From Paludibaculum sp. (GTDB lineage Bacteria > Acidobacteriota > Terriglobia > Bryobacterales > Bryobacteraceae): DNA of 64,000 bases. Position 1 is the first letter of the stretch. Each line of letters begins with the position of its first letter. The translations under genes and the position numbers were made by a program. This document shows, piece after piece, positions 35,453-47,073 of this stretch. The stretch spans positions 61,728-125,727 of the forward strand of contig JARKQJ010000078.1 of NCBI GenBank assembly GCA_029973955.1. Direction: 5' to 3'. The notes beneath the pieces are model-generated. The model had not been told where the DNA came from and ran no database searches. It worked only from the letters and a program-made list of their open reading frames with translations.

Positions 35453-38400
35453 TCAACGCCATCATCGAATTCTCCGCCCGCAACCGCTTCCTGGTCATCC
35501 TGCTCGTGGCCGCCGCCGCCGGCTTCGGCTGGTGGTCGATGCACCACGTCCCGCTCGACGCCATCCCCGATCTCAGCGACACGCAGGTCATCCTCTACTC
35601 CCGCTGGGACCGCTCCCCCGACATCATCGAGGACCAGGTCACTTACCCCCTCGTCACCGCCATGCTCGGCGCCCCCAAGGTGCGCGACGTCCGCGGCTTC
35701 TCCGACTTCGGCTTCAGCTACGTCTACGTCATCTTCGAGGAAGGCACCGACATCTACTGGGCCCGCTCCCGCACGCTTGAATACCTCTCCGGCGTCCTCC
35801 CGCGCCTGCCCAAGGGAGTCAATACCGAACTCGGCCCCGACGCTACCGGCCTCGGCTGGGTCTTCCAGTACGCGCTCGTCGATGAGAGCGGCCGCCACTC
35901 CCTCGCCGACCTCCGCAGCGTCCAGGACTGGTTCCTCCGCTACCAGTTGAAGTCCGTCCCCGGCGTCGCCGAAGTCGCCCCCGTCGGCGGCTTCGTCCGT
36001 CAATACCAGGTGCAGGTGGACCCCAACAAACTCCGCGCTTACAACCTGCCCATGCAGAAAGTGGTGGAGGCCGTGCGCGCCGGCAACAACGACGCCGGCG
36101 GCCGCCTCGTCGAGTTCAGTGGCGCCGAGTACATGGTCCGCGGCCGCGGCTACGCCCGCTCCCTCCGCGACATCGGCGAAATCGTCCTCAAGGCCAGCCC
36201 CGAAGGCGTCCCCGTAAAGGTGAAAGACATCGGTACCGTCTCCCTCGGCCCCGAGATCCGCCGCGGCGTCACCGACCTCGACGGCAAAGGCGACGTCGCC
36301 GCCGGCATCGTCGTCATGCGCGAAGGCGAGAACGCCCTCGCCGTCATCGACCGCGTCAAGCAGCGCATCAAGGAAATCGAGCCCGGCCTCCCTCCCGGCG
36401 TCAAGCTCGTCACCACCTACGACCGCAGCGAGCTCATCCTCCGCTCCATCGACAACCTCAAACACACCCTCTACGAGGAACTCGCCATCGTCTCCCTCGT
36501 CATCCTCCTCTTCCTCTGGCACATCCCCTCGGCGCTCATCCCCATCATCACGATCCCCGTGGCTCTGCTGATCAGCTTCATCCCCATGAAGGCCATGGGC
36601 CTCACCTCCAACATCATGTCCCTCGGCGGCATCGCCATCGCCATCGGTGCCATGGTGGACGCCGCCATCGTCGTCGTCGAGCAGACCCACAAGCGCCTCG
36701 AAGAGTGGGACCGCGAAGGCCGCCAGCGCGACTATACCCGCGTCGTCGTCGAGGCCGTGAAAGAAGTCGGCGGACCCAGCTTTTTCGCCCTCCTCGTCAT
36801 CGCCGTCTCGTTCCTCCCCGTCCTCGCGCTCGAAGCCCAGGAGGGCCGCCTCTTCAAGCCCCTCGCCTACACCAAGAACTTCACCATGATCGTCGCCGCG
36901 CTCCTGGCCATCACCCTCGACCCCGCGCTGCGCCTGCTCTTCACCCACATGAAGCAGTTCAACTTCCGCCCGCGCCCGCTCGCCCGCCTGCTCAACGCCG
37001 TCCTTGTCGGCAAAATTCACTCTGAGGAAAAGCACCCCATCAGCCGCATCCTCATCTGGCTCTACCAGCCCGTCTGCGCCCTCGCCCTCCGCTGGAAGTA
37101 CGCCGTCATCGTGGCCGCCCTCGCCCTCGTCGCCATCACCATACCGGTCTACGAGAAGCTCGGCAATGAGTTCATGCCCCCCCTCGACGAAGGCGCGCTC
37201 CTCTACATGCCCACCACCATGCCGGGCCTCTCCATCACCGAAGCCGAACGCCTGCTCCAGGTGCAGGACCGCCTCATCCTCACCTTCCCCGAAGTCACCC
37301 GCGTCTTCGGCAAGGCCGGCCGCGCCGAAACATCCACGGATCCCGCCCCGCTCTCGATGTTCGAAACCGTCATCCTCCTCAAGCCCAAAAACCAGTGGCG
37401 CCCCGGCCTCACTACCGAAAAGCTCGTTGACGAGATGAACGCCAAGCTCTCTCTCCCCGGCGTCTCCAACGCCTGGACCATGCCCATCAAGGCTCGCATC
37501 GACATGCTCACCACCGGCATCCGCACCCCCGTCGGCATCAAGGTCTACGGCGCGGACCTGCGCGAAATCGAGCGCCTCGGCACCGAGATCGAAACCCTGC
37601 TCAAACCCGTCGCCGGCACCCGCGGCATCTTCGCCGAACGCACCACCGGCGGCTACTTCCTCGACTTCGACTGGAAACGCCCCGAACTCGCCCGCTACGG
37701 CCTCTCCATCGACGACGCCCAGATGATCGTCATGTCCGCCATCGGCGGCGACAACGTCACCACCACCATCGAAGGCCGCGAACGCTACCCCGTCAACGTC
37801 CGCTACTTCCGTGACTTCCGCAGCGACATCTCCAGCCTCAAGCGCGTCCTCATCCCCGTCATGGACGGCTCCATTCAAGTGCCCCTCTCCCAACTGGCCG
37901 ACGTCAAACTCGCCAGCGGCCCCGGCATGTTGCGCGACGAAAACGGCATGCTCAACGGCTACGTCTACGTCGATGTCACCGGCCGCGATGTCGGCAGCTA
38001 CGTCGAAGAAGGCAAATCCCTCCTCCGCGACAAACTGAAGCTCCCGCCCGGCTACACGCTCCAATGGAGCGGCCAGTACGAAGCCATGGAGCGCGTCCGC
38101 GAACGCATGAAACTCGTGCTCCCCCTCACGCTCTTCCTCATCGTCGTGCTGCTCTACCTCAATACCCGCTCCGCCGCCAAGACCGGCATCATCCTCCTGG
38201 CGGTGCCCTTCTCCGCCGTCGGCGCCATCTGGCTGCTTTACATCCTCGGCTACAACATGAGCATCGGCGTCTGGGTCGGCCTCATCGCACTGCTCGGCGT
38301 CGATGCCGAAACCGGCGTCTTCATGCTGCTCTACCTCGACATCGCCTACAACGACGCGCGCGCCGCGGGCCGCCTCAAGAGCCTCCGCGACTTGCAGGAG

Positions 38401-38640
38401 TGCATCTTGCACGGCGCCGTCAAACGCATCCGCCCCAAGTTCATGACCGTGGCCACCATGTTCTTCGGCCTGGTCCCCATCATGTGGTCCGCCGGCACCG
38501 GCGCCGATGTCATGAAACGCATCGCCGCGCCGATGATCGGCGGCATCTTTACTTCTTTCGTGCTCGAACTGGTGGTCTATCCCGCCATCTATGAGGTCTG
38601 GAAATGGAACTTCGAATTGAAAAAGCAGCTCTCGGCGTGA
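35449..38640 (+). CDS. cusA: Heavy-metal RND efflux pump, CusA type (Cu/Ag)
   Basis: This 1063-residue inner-membrane proton antiporter has full family length with twelve expected membrane helices. The N-terminus has HVPLDAIPDLSDTQVILYSRW, typical of metal RND pumps. The fourth-helix motif GGIAIAIGAMVDA followed by VVVEQTHK (about 393-413) resembles the monovalent-copper/silver class more than the zinc/cobalt class, which has a DFG-type motif. This supports CusA over CzcA, though specificity is an inference. The gene is coupled to the adaptor before it and overlaps the following gene by 37 bases. Confidence 0.93.
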   Translation: MINAIIEFSARNRFLVILLVAAAAGFGWWSMHHVPLDAIPDLSDTQVILYSRWDRSPDIIEDQVTYPLVTAMLGAPKVRDVRGFSDFGFSYVYVIFEEGTDIYWARSRTLEYLSGVLPRLPKGVNTELGPDATGLGWVFQYALVDESGRHSLADLRSVQDWFLRYQLKSVPGVAEVAPVGGFVRQYQVQVDPNKLRAYNLPMQKVVEAVRAGNNDAGGRLVEFSGAEYMVRGRGYARSLRDIGEIVLKASPEGVPVKVKDIGTVSLGPEIRRGVTDLDGKGDVAAGIVVMREGENALAVIDRVKQRIKEIEPGLPPGVKLVTTYDRSELILRSIDNLKHTLYEELAIVSLVILLFLWHIPSALIPIITIPVALLISFIPMKAMGLTSNIMSLGGIAIAIGAMVDAAIVVVEQTHKRLEEWDREGRQRDYTRVVVEAVKEVGGPSFFALLVIAVSFLPVLALEAQEGRLFKPLAYTKNFTMIVAALLAITLDPALRLLFTHMKQFNFRPRPLARLLNAVLVGKIHSEEKHPISRILIWLYQPVCALALRWKYAVIVAALALVAITIPVYEKLGNEFMPPLDEGALLYMPTTMPGLSITEAERLLQVQDRLILTFPEVTRVFGKAGRAETSTDPAPLSMFETVILLKPKNQWRPGLTTEKLVDEMNAKLSLPGVSNAWTMPIKARIDMLTTGIRTPVGIKVYGADLREIERLGTEIETLLKPVAGTRGIFAERTTGGYFLDFDWKRPELARYGLSIDDAQMIVMSAIGGDNVTTTIEGRERYPVNVRYFRDFRSDISSLKRVLIPVMDGSIQVPLSQLADVKLASGPGMLRDENGMLNGYVYVDVTGRDVGSYVEEGKSLLRDKLKLPPGYTLQWSGQYEAMERVRERMKLVLPLTLFLIVVLLYLNTRSAAKTGIILLAVPFSAVGAIWLLYILGYNMSIGVWVGLIALLGVDAETGVFMLLYLDIAYNDARAAGRLKSLRDLQECILHGAVKRIRPKFMTVATMFFGLVPIMWSAGTGADVMKRIAAPMIGGIFTSFVLELVVYPAIYEVWKWNFELKKQLSA

Positions 38641-39338
38641 TCGCCTTCACCCTGCTGGCCGGCCCCCTCAGCGCCCAGGCCGCACCCGGCAGTGCTTATG
38701 ACTTTCCCGCGCGTCACGACCATTGGCGCCGCGGCTGCGCCGGCATGCTCCGCTTTACCCCCGATGGCATCGCCTTCTCCGAAATCTCCAACAAAAAGCC
38801 CGAGCACCAGTTGAAATGGACCTGGGCCGACATCCAGCAGCTCGAACTCGGCGACGGCCGCATGGTCCGCGTCCTCAGCTACCGCGACCGCGCCTGGCTC
38901 GCCGGCAAGGACCAGCCCTTCGACTTCTATCTCGACGGCGCGCCCAACCTCCTCCCCGTCTACGAACTCCTCCGCGGGAAGCTCGACCAGCGCTTCATCG
39001 CGCGTCTCGCCGACATGACCGGCACCCCCCTCTGGCAGTTGCCGGTGAAAGAGCTCAATGCCGTGAAAGGCACGCAAGGCACGCTGGCCGTCTTCGACCA
39101 CCGCGTCGTCTATCAGAGCACCACCCCCTGGGCCTCGCGCACCTGGCGCGACTCCGATCTCGAGTCCATCTCCACCGCCGGCCCCTTCCAGCTCACCGTG
39201 CAAACCCTCGAAAAGCACGGAACCTTTGAATTTCAACTCAGGCAGGCCCTGCCTGAAGAACAATACCAGGCCCTTTGGCTGCGGCTAAACCGCCCCAAGG
39301 GTCTCACCTTGATTCGCGACCAGAAGGAGAACCAATGA
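38604..39338 (+). CDS. Secreted hypothetical protein with two PH-like repeats, efflux operon
   Basis: The start ATG 38604 lies inside the end of cusA. The 244-residue product has a signal peptide ending near PLSAQA. The mature part appears to contain two similar halves: GMLRFTPDGIAFSE...HQLKWTWADIQQLELGDGRMV and GTLAVFDHRVVYQS...SRTWRDSDLESISTAGPFQLTV. Both follow the strand order of bacterial pleckstrin-homology-like domains. The function is unknown. Coupling to cusA suggests an accessory role in metal handling. Confidence 0.6.
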   Translation: MELRIEKAALGVIAFTLLAGPLSAQAAPGSAYDFPARHDHWRRGCAGMLRFTPDGIAFSEISNKKPEHQLKWTWADIQQLELGDGRMVRVLSYRDRAWLAGKDQPFDFYLDGAPNLLPVYELLRGKLDQRFIARLADMTGTPLWQLPVKELNAVKGTQGTLAVFDHRVVYQSTTPWASRTWRDSDLESISTAGPFQLTVQTLEKHGTFEFQLRQALPEEQYQALWLRLNRPKGLTLIRDQKENQ

Positions 39339-39664
39339 TGAAAGCAGTACTGTGCACCATGCTCGCCGCCGGCGCCCTCTTTGCCCAGGGCCCGGCCAAA
39401 ACCTACACCGGAGTCATCACCGACACCATGTGCGGCGCGGATCACGCCCACATGGGCGTCAACCCCGAATCCAAGTGCGTCATCGAATGCGTCAAAAACG
39501 GCGGCGGCAAGTATAAGTACGCCCTGCTGGTGGGCAAGGACATCTATGTGCTCAGTGATCAGCAGTCGCCGGAGCGCTTCGCAGCCAAAAAAGTGACGGT
39601 CACCGGCGTGCTCTATGCGAAAACCGGTGTATTGAAGGTGGCCAGGATCGCCCCGGCCAGGTAG
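39335..39664 (+). CDS. Small secreted protein closing the efflux operon
   Basis: ATG 39335 overlaps the previous stop (ATGA) and a second ATG follows at 39338. AAGGAGA precedes them. The 109-residue product has a signal peptide ending near ALFAQG, then TYTGVITDTMCGADHAHMG and CVIECVKNGGGKYKYALLVGK, with three cysteines and several histidines. The final part (KKVTVTGVLYAKTGVLKVARI) is an OB-like strand pattern. Similar small proteins are familiar to me from acidobacterial genomes, but I cannot name a function. Metal binding by the Cys/His residues is plausible given the operon. Confidence 0.65.
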   Translation: MMKAVLCTMLAAGALFAQGPAKTYTGVITDTMCGADHAHMGVNPESKCVIECVKNGGGKYKYALLVGKDIYVLSDQQSPERFAAKKVTVTGVLYAKTGVLKVARIAPAR

Positions 39665-39676
39665 TCCCGCACATAC

Positions 39677-39708
39677 GAAAAGGCGGCGCCCGGCGGCGCC
39701 GCCTTTTC
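39677..39708. terminator. Strong bidirectional terminator hairpin after efflux operon
   Basis: GAAAAGGCGGCGCC (39677-39690) pairs perfectly over 14 bp with 39695-39708 around a 4-base loop. The stem has TTTT on the plus strand and, by symmetry, on the minus strand. It sits between the convergent ends of the efflux operon and the next secreted-protein gene, so it can stop both transcripts. Confidence 0.85.
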
Positions 39709-39727
39709 AACCAAAACTGTCCTCGAA

Positions 39728-40396
39728 CTACCGGGAGCCCGTAAAGGTCCCCTTGGAGCCGTTGGGCGTCTTATAGCTGCCGGAGATGCTGTTGCCGTCC
39801 ACCGTGCCGCTGATCTCGTACGTGCCGTCGGCCTCCAGCTTGAAGGACACTTCATTGCCCTTCACCTTGCCGTCGGAGATCGGCGCGCCGTCGCCATTCT
39901 CAAGCCAGAGCTGGCCCGTGAGCTTCTCGCCATCCTGCTTCAGCTCGATCGTCACCTTCATGGTGTTGCCTTCGGCATCCTTGGAAGAGACCTTCCACTT
40001 CCCCGCCACTGTCGGCACAGCCGAGGAGGCCGCCGCCGCCGCGGCCGCGCCGTCGCGCTTGCCCGTCACAGTGCCGGTGGAGCCATCGGGAATCGTGATG
40101 GTGCCCTTCATTGTGTCCCCGTCAATCTTCAGCTTGAAGGGGATCGGGCCGACATCCAGAGTCAGCTTGAACGTCAACTCGTCATTGGCAAAGGCGACGT
40201 CCTGCAGCGGCATGCTGCCCCGTTCGCTTTCGATCGACGCGGATAGCTTGCCCGCGTCCTCTTTCACGACGAGGTCAACGTTGTGGGTATTGCCGTCGGG
40301 GGTGCTGGCTGCCACCTTCCACTTGCCGACGGGGCTCGCCGCCAGCGCAACCGCGCCCAGGGCGATAATCAGGAGAGTACTCTTCAAAACTTTCAT
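39728..40396 (-). CDS. Secreted two-repeat beta-rich protein
   Basis: The 222-residue product has a signal peptide (MKVLKSTLLIIALGAVALAAS). The mature chain consists of two similar ~95-residue halves joined by an Ala-rich linker. Each begins with GKWKV (GKWKVAASTPDGNTHNVDL; GKWKVSSKDAEGNTMKVTI) and ends with a GT(I)TIPDGSTGTVTGKR or GSYKTPNGSKGTFTGSR hairpin. This is a duplicated small beta domain, probably lipocalin- or calycin-like. The function is unknown; no catalytic residues are visible. Confidence 0.7.
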   Translation of the reverse strand: MKVLKSTLLIIALGAVALAASPVGKWKVAASTPDGNTHNVDLVVKEDAGKLSASIESERGSMPLQDVAFANDELTFKLTLDVGPIPFKLKIDGDTMKGTITIPDGSTGTVTGKRDGAAAAAAASSAVPTVAGKWKVSSKDAEGNTMKVTIELKQDGEKLTGQLWLENGDGAPISDGKVKGNEVSFKLEADGTYEISGTVDGNSISGSYKTPNGSKGTFTGSR

Positions 40397-40479
40397 AATG
40401 TTCGGCAGACTCCAGGTCTCAACTCCTGATAATACGATAGCCCGCCCGAGCCGGAGGTTTCCCCCAGCCCGGAAGATAG

Positions 40480-40507
40480 CCCCGGCCCAGCCGAGGCTGG
40501 ACCGGGG
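40480..40507. terminator. GC-rich hairpin downstream of fasciclin gene
   Basis: CCCCGG-c-CCAGCC (40480-40492) pairs with GGCTGG-a-CCGGGG (40495-40507) giving 12 bp with one mismatch. It lies 12 bases past the fasciclin stop on the minus strand. No U run follows, so it may be a stabilising or Rho-assisted end rather than an intrinsic terminator. Confidence 0.4.
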
Positions 40508-40519
40508 CGGACACGCAAA

Positions 40520-40984
40520 TCAATTCTTCGGCAGGATCACCGCATCGATGACGTGGATGACGCCGTTGTCGCAGACAATGTCCGTCTTGACCACCTTCGC
40601 CGCGTCGATCATCACCGCGCCGTCCTTCACCGCCACCTTCGCCGAGCCGCCCTGGACGGTCTTCGCCGACTTCAGGTGCACAACGTCGGCGGCCATCACC
40701 TTCCCGCTGACCACGTGGTAAGTAAGCACCTGCTTCAGCTTTTCAGGGTCTTTCAGAAGGCTCTCCACTGTGCCCGCGGGCAGCTTCGCGAACGCTTCGT
40801 CGCTGGGCGCGAACACAGTGAACGGGCCCGCGCTCTTTAGAGTTTCCACCAGGCCGGCCGCCTTCACGGCCGTCACGAGTGTGTTGAAGCTGCCGGCGGC
40901 GACAGCGGTATCCACAATGTCGGCGGCCGGCAGCGAGACGGCGCAGAGCACACCGATAGCAAGTACGGACAAGATGCGATTCAT
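40520..40984 (-). CDS. Secreted fasciclin-domain protein
   Basis: The 154-residue product has a signal peptide ([20 protein letters not shown]). A single fasciclin domain fills the rest: [37 protein letters not shown] (H1 region) and [21 protein letters not shown] up to [15 protein letters not shown] (H2 region). Fasciclin domains mediate adhesion or surface interactions. Domain length is canonical, with no other module attached. It is probably transcribed alone, with ~120 bases to the neighbouring gene. Confidence 0.92.
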   Translation of the reverse strand: MNRILSVLAIGVLCAVSLPAADIVDTAVAAGSFNTLVTAVKAAGLVETLKSAGPFTVFAPSDEAFAKLPAGTVESLLKDPEKLKQVLTYHVVSGKVMAADVVHLKSAKTVQGGSAKVAVKDGAVMIDAAKVVKTDIVCDNGVIHVIDAVILPKN

Positions 40985-41030
40985 CCCGAATCTCCTGAGT
41001 TGTTTCGATTTTGAAGTCGAGCACTTCCGA

Positions 41031-42275
41031 CTACACAGTGCTGGATGAGACCTCAGCGGACCGGGTTTTAGTTTTTTTTAAACGTTTTTTAGTGGCCTTG
41101 GCGGGCGGGTCGGAAGCGCGGGCAGGCGCTCGCGAGGCAGCCGGTGTGGGCGAAGAAGCGGCTGCGGGCGCGGGCACGGCCGGGGCAATGACGGAGCCTT
41201 CGAGATCGGAGACCGCCTGCGCGGGTTGTCCACCCGCGTAGTATTCGGCGGACTCTTCAAAGCTCTGTCCGGTAGAGGAGGTCAGGATCAGCGACACGCG
41301 GAGGTGGCCGCTCTTGATGGGGTAGAACTGCAGGCCGGCGGCGGCATCGCGGGGAGAGAGGTCCATGGAGGAGGATTCAGCGCCATCCTGGATGCGCAGG
41401 CTGACCTTGGAAGCATAGCGGATGGCCTGCGCCTGGCCGTTCCACTCGATCACGAACCGTCCGCCACGCGGCCCTGCATGAAGCGATAGGATCTCAATCG
41501 GCGCCGCGCTCACCACCGGCATCGAACGCGCCGGCTTCTCCCGCATCGACCACCAGACGCCCCCGCCTGCGGCAACCAATCCCAACGCCGCGCCGCAAAT
41601 CCACACCCACTTGCCGCCCGGAATCTTCCGCGGTGCCGGAGCATCGTCTTCGAACATCGGTGCCGCCCAATGATCCGGCTGGGCCTTCGCTCGCTTCTCG
41701 TTGGGATCGCGTTTGCGGAGGGGCAAAGGCTGTACCAGCACAGGCTCGCCGGACTCCTCCTCCGCCGCCGTCCGCACTGCGCACTCGGCGTCGCCCACCT
41801 GGTCCGGGTTGACGATCAGGATCACGCCATCGGGCGAGAAGTAACGCCGCTGCAGCTCCTGCTCCTCGTCGCTCAGCGTCAAACCGCCTTTGGGATGAGA
41901 GACGAACCAGCCCAGCAGATCCCATCGCTTGGCCGCCCCTTGCAGCCGCACGCCTTCCAGATAGGACGCCATCCTCGCCAGGTCGCGCTGCGACAGAAGA
42001 AAGGCCGGGCCCCGCGAGTGATCGCAGATCAGCGGGCGCCACGCAAACACGCGGAACGCATTGCCGGCCCGCGTGCCCAACAGCACGCCGCCGATGCCAA
42101 GCCCGCCCACGCCGTTCATCGCCCGCGAACTTTCAAACCGGATGGCGTCCAGCACCCTGGAGCTGAACTCAACTCGCGCGCCGCCCGCGGTCACCAGCAC
42201 GCGGAATGGGGTTTGCGCCTCCTGCTGGCCGGCGGCCAGCTCGGGATCGACACTCTGTCCCTGTTTCTGAGGCAT
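41031..42275 (-). CDS. Membrane protein with degenerate JAMM/MPN-like domain
   Basis: The start chosen is ATG 42275; a GTG at 42320 would add 15 residues. The N-terminal ~160 residues look like an MPN/JAMM fold: [10 protein letters not shown] near residue 60, then [17 protein letters not shown] (about 122-138). In active JAMM peptidases this would read HxH-P-x6-S-x2-D. Here the first histidine is valine (V125) and the aspartate is glutamate (E138), with only H127 and S135 kept, so zinc peptidase activity is doubtful. A membrane helix follows (about 223-243), then a ~90-residue beta-type domain and a Pro/Ala/Lys-rich tail. Function unknown. Confidence 0.6.
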   Translation of the reverse strand: MPQKQGQSVDPELAAGQQEAQTPFRVLVTAGGARVEFSSRVLDAIRFESSRAMNGVGGLGIGGVLLGTRAGNAFRVFAWRPLICDHSRGPAFLLSQRDLARMASYLEGVRLQGAAKRWDLLGWFVSHPKGGLTLSDEEQELQRRYFSPDGVILIVNPDQVGDAECAVRTAAEEESGEPVLVQPLPLRKRDPNEKRAKAQPDHWAAPMFEDDAPAPRKIPGGKWVWICGAALGLVAAGGGVWWSMREKPARSMPVVSAAPIEILSLHAGPRGGRFVIEWNGQAQAIRYASKVSLRIQDGAESSSMDLSPRDAAAGLQFYPIKSGHLRVSLILTSSTGQSFEESAEYYAGGQPAQAVSDLEGSVIAPAVPAPAAASSPTPAASRAPARASDPPAKATKKRLKKTKTRSAEVSSSTV

Positions 42276-42412
42276 ACTGCGGGAAAAAGCGCTATGCGGA
42301 GGGCCGGGGGTGCCGTGCACGAACGCTCTGTTCTAAGTTTAGCTGGTTCTGCATCCCGGCAGCGCCCTCGCGAATCCAGGTAAGCTGTAAGCCTTGCCGA
42401 CGACATAGCCGA

Positions 42413-43660
<1,248 letters not shown>

Positions 43661-43663
43661 ACG

Positions 43664-44914
<1,251 letters not shown>

Positions 44915-44926
44915 CCCTCTGCCATT

Positions 44927-45219
44927 CCCCCGGGACAAAGCCCGTTTCCCCCGGGACGCCAGTCCCGGAACCACACGTCCAAGCCCGTTTCCCCCGGGAC
45001 GCCAGTCCCGGGGCCACACGTCCAAGCCCGTTTCCCCCGGGACGCCAGTCCCGGGGCCACACGTCCAAGCCCGTTTCCCCCGGGACGCCAGTCCCGGGGC
45101 CACACGCCAAGCCCTTTTCCCCCGGGACGCCAGTCCCGGGGCCACACGTCCAGGCCCATCCCCCCCGGGACAAAGCCCTTTTCCCCCGGGACGCCAGTCC
45201 CGGGGCCACACTTCTCCCC
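44927..45219. repeat. Palindromic tandem array, ~43-base unit, six hairpins
   Basis: Six near-identical units contain the palindrome CCCCCGGGAC-GCCA-GTCCCGGGG followed by CCACACGTCCAAGCCCG, with two extra half-palindromes (CCCCCGGGACAAAGCCC). The most regular units repeat every 43 bases. The array lies between the convergent 3' ends of permease 2 and ribE. Architecture and the CCCCCGRGAC/GTCYCGGGGCCAC core match the array at 24417-24806. Confidence 0.9.
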
Positions 45220-45324
45220 AGCCCCGGCTCTTTGCCCCCTGCGCGCCACATGTCCATCCAGGAACCCCCGCCCGGCGTAGAACCCCAGTCTCGATCTACC
45301 AAACCCCTTCCAGCCGAACACCCC

Positions 45325-45969
45325 TCAGAACCCCTGCCGCAACAACTCCTCCACACTCAACCTCCGCCCGCCAAGTTCCATCGTCGCCAGCATCTTCTCC
45401 ACATACTTCGCCAGCACATCCACCTCCAGATTCACCTTGTCCCCCGCACGGCGCAGCGCGAGATTCGTGGTCTGAAAGGTATGCGGAATCACCGTCACGG
45501 CCACGGCGCCCGGCTTCACCTCCGCCAGAGTGAGACTGATGCCGTCGATCGCCAGCGACCCCTTGAACACCAGATACCGGTCGATCTCCGGCGGAACGCG
45601 CAACCGCAGCCACCAGTTGTCGCCGCCCAGAAGATCCAGCGACAGAATCTCCCCCATGGCATCGACATGCCCCTGGACGATATGCCCCCCCAGTCGCGTC
45701 GTCGGCAGTAGGGCGCGTTCCAGATTTACCCGCGTACCGCTCTGGATCGCCCCCAGGCTGGAGCGCCCCAAACTCTCCGGAGAGACATCGGCGCCAAAAC
45801 TGGCCCCCCGAATCTCAACCGCAGTCAGGCACACGCCATTCACCGAGATGGAGTCGCCTTCGCGCACATCGGAACACACCAGCGGTGCCGCGACGCGCAG
45901 CCGCACTCCGGCAGGGCGCGACTCCACCGCCTGAATCGTACCGAGTTCCTCGATGATGCCCGTGAACAT
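45325..45969 (-). CDS. ribE: Riboflavin synthase, alpha subunit
   Basis: It dismutates two 6,7-dimethyl-8-ribityllumazine molecules to riboflavin. The 214-residue protein starts with MFTGIIEELG, the signature N-terminus, and has two lumazine-binding barrels: one with GDSISVNGVCLTAVE and one with GSLAIDGISLTLAE. The internal duplication and length are canonical. It lies 3 bases after ribD on the same strand, forming a ftsY-ribD-ribE unit. I see no FMN riboswitch immediately upstream. Confidence 0.96.
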   Translation of the reverse strand: MFTGIIEELGTIQAVESRPAGVRLRVAAPLVCSDVREGDSISVNGVCLTAVEIRGASFGADVSPESLGRSSLGAIQSGTRVNLERALLPTTRLGGHIVQGHVDAMGEILSLDLLGGDNWWLRLRVPPEIDRYLVFKGSLAIDGISLTLAEVKPGAVAVTVIPHTFQTTNLALRRAGDKVNLEVDVLAKYVEKMLATMELGGRRLSVEELLRQGF

Positions 45970-45972
45970 GGG

Positions 45973-47073
45973 TCAGTCCTTCTCGAGCCACGCCTCGACG
46001 AGAAACTCATCGGGCGGAATCATCTGCAGGCGCGTGTTCCGGAAGCGGATCGCATCCACGCGGCGCTTGCGTCCGATGCCGCCCGCCACCGGCAGAGACT
46101 GCATGCCGCCCAGGATCTTCGGCGCGAAGTAGAAGAGGATGCGGTCGATCACACCGGATTCCAGCGCGGCCCAGTTCACCTTGCTGCCGGCCTCGATCAT
46201 CAGCGACAGATACTTCCGGGCTGCCAGTTCCTGAGCCACCAGGCGCAGATCCGGCCGGCCTCCGGGGCCGTCGGCCACCAGCACCTCCACGCCGGCTTTC
46301 TCCAGCGCATCGCGCCGCCACTGCGGGGCCACGGACGTGCAGACCGCCATCACATCGCGCTGCGCGCTCCGCACCATCTGGGAATCCAGAGGCAACCGCA
46401 GCAGCGAATCGAGGATGATGCGCAGCAGCGGGCGGGCGCGCTCACGGCCGCTGCGGTCGGTCAGCAGGCAGTCGTCGGAAATCACGGTATTGATCCCGGT
46501 CAGAATCGCGTCGTGCGCGTGGCGAACCGTCTGCACGTGCGCCCGGGCACGCTCCGAGGTGATCCACCCGGAGTTGTCCTCCGGCGCCGCAATCTTCCCG
46601 TCCAGCGTGAGCGCGGACTTCAAGGTCACCAGCGGAAGGCCCGTGCGCATGAAATGGAAGAAAGCAAGATTGAGGACACAAGCTTCCTCGGCGTGCGTGC
46701 CATCCAACTCCACCTCGACGCCGGCTGCGCGCAGCGCCGCCAGGCCCTGCCCGGCCACCAGTGGGTTCGGGTCTTCCGTAATCACGACGACCCGGGCCAC
46801 GCCCGCGGCCAGAATGGCCTGCACACACGCTCCCGTGCGCCCCTGGTGGGCACACGGCTCCAGCGTCACGTACATCGTGGCGCCGCGGGCGGCCTCGCCG
46901 GCTTGCTCCAAGGCCAGCACTTCGGCGTGCTTGACCCCGGCCCAGGTGTGGAAGCCGCGGCCGATGATCTGGCCGCCGCTCACAACCACGGCCCCCACCG
47001 CCGGATTCGGACTGACGCGGCCTTCGCCCTGGCGCGCTAGGGTGAGTGCTTCACGGGTGAAATCGGTCGTCAT
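45973..47073 (-). CDS. ribD: Bifunctional riboflavin deaminase/reductase
   Basis: The N-terminal deaminase domain has the zinc site HAE (H49, E51) and PCAHQGRTGAC (C74, C83), which deaminates the pyrimidinone intermediate. The C-terminal reductase domain follows (PLVTLKSALTLDGKIA, then SGWITSERARAHVQTVRHAHDAI) and reduces the ribosyl group using NADPH. The 366-residue length is normal for a fused RibD. It overlaps the ftsY stop by 4 bases, suggesting coupled translation. Confidence 0.95.
   Translation of the reverse strand: MTTDFTREALTLARQGEGRVSPNPAVGAVVVSGGQIIGRGFHTWAGVKHAEVLALEQAGEAARGATMYVTLEPCAHQGRTGACVQAILAAGVARVVVITEDPNPLVAGQGLAALRAAGVEVELDGTHAEEACVLNLAFFHFMRTGLPLVTLKSALTLDGKIAAPEDNSGWITSERARAHVQTVRHAHDAILTGINTVISDDCLLTDRSGRERARPLLRIILDSLLRLPLDSQMVRSAQRDVMAVCTSVAPQWRRDALEKAGVEVLVADGPGGRPDLRLVAQELAARKYLSLMIEAGSKVNWAALESGVIDRILFYFAPKILGGMQSLPVAGGIGRKRRVDAIRFRNTRLQMIPPDEFLVEAWLEKD

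Noticed and set aside
35314..38412. Long open frame (over 1000 codons) antisense to cusA/cusB.
   Set aside because: It is the usual mirror frame of GC-rich coding DNA. The translation is Asp/Glu/Gly/Ala/Val-rich without motifs, while the plus strand encodes intact RND proteins.
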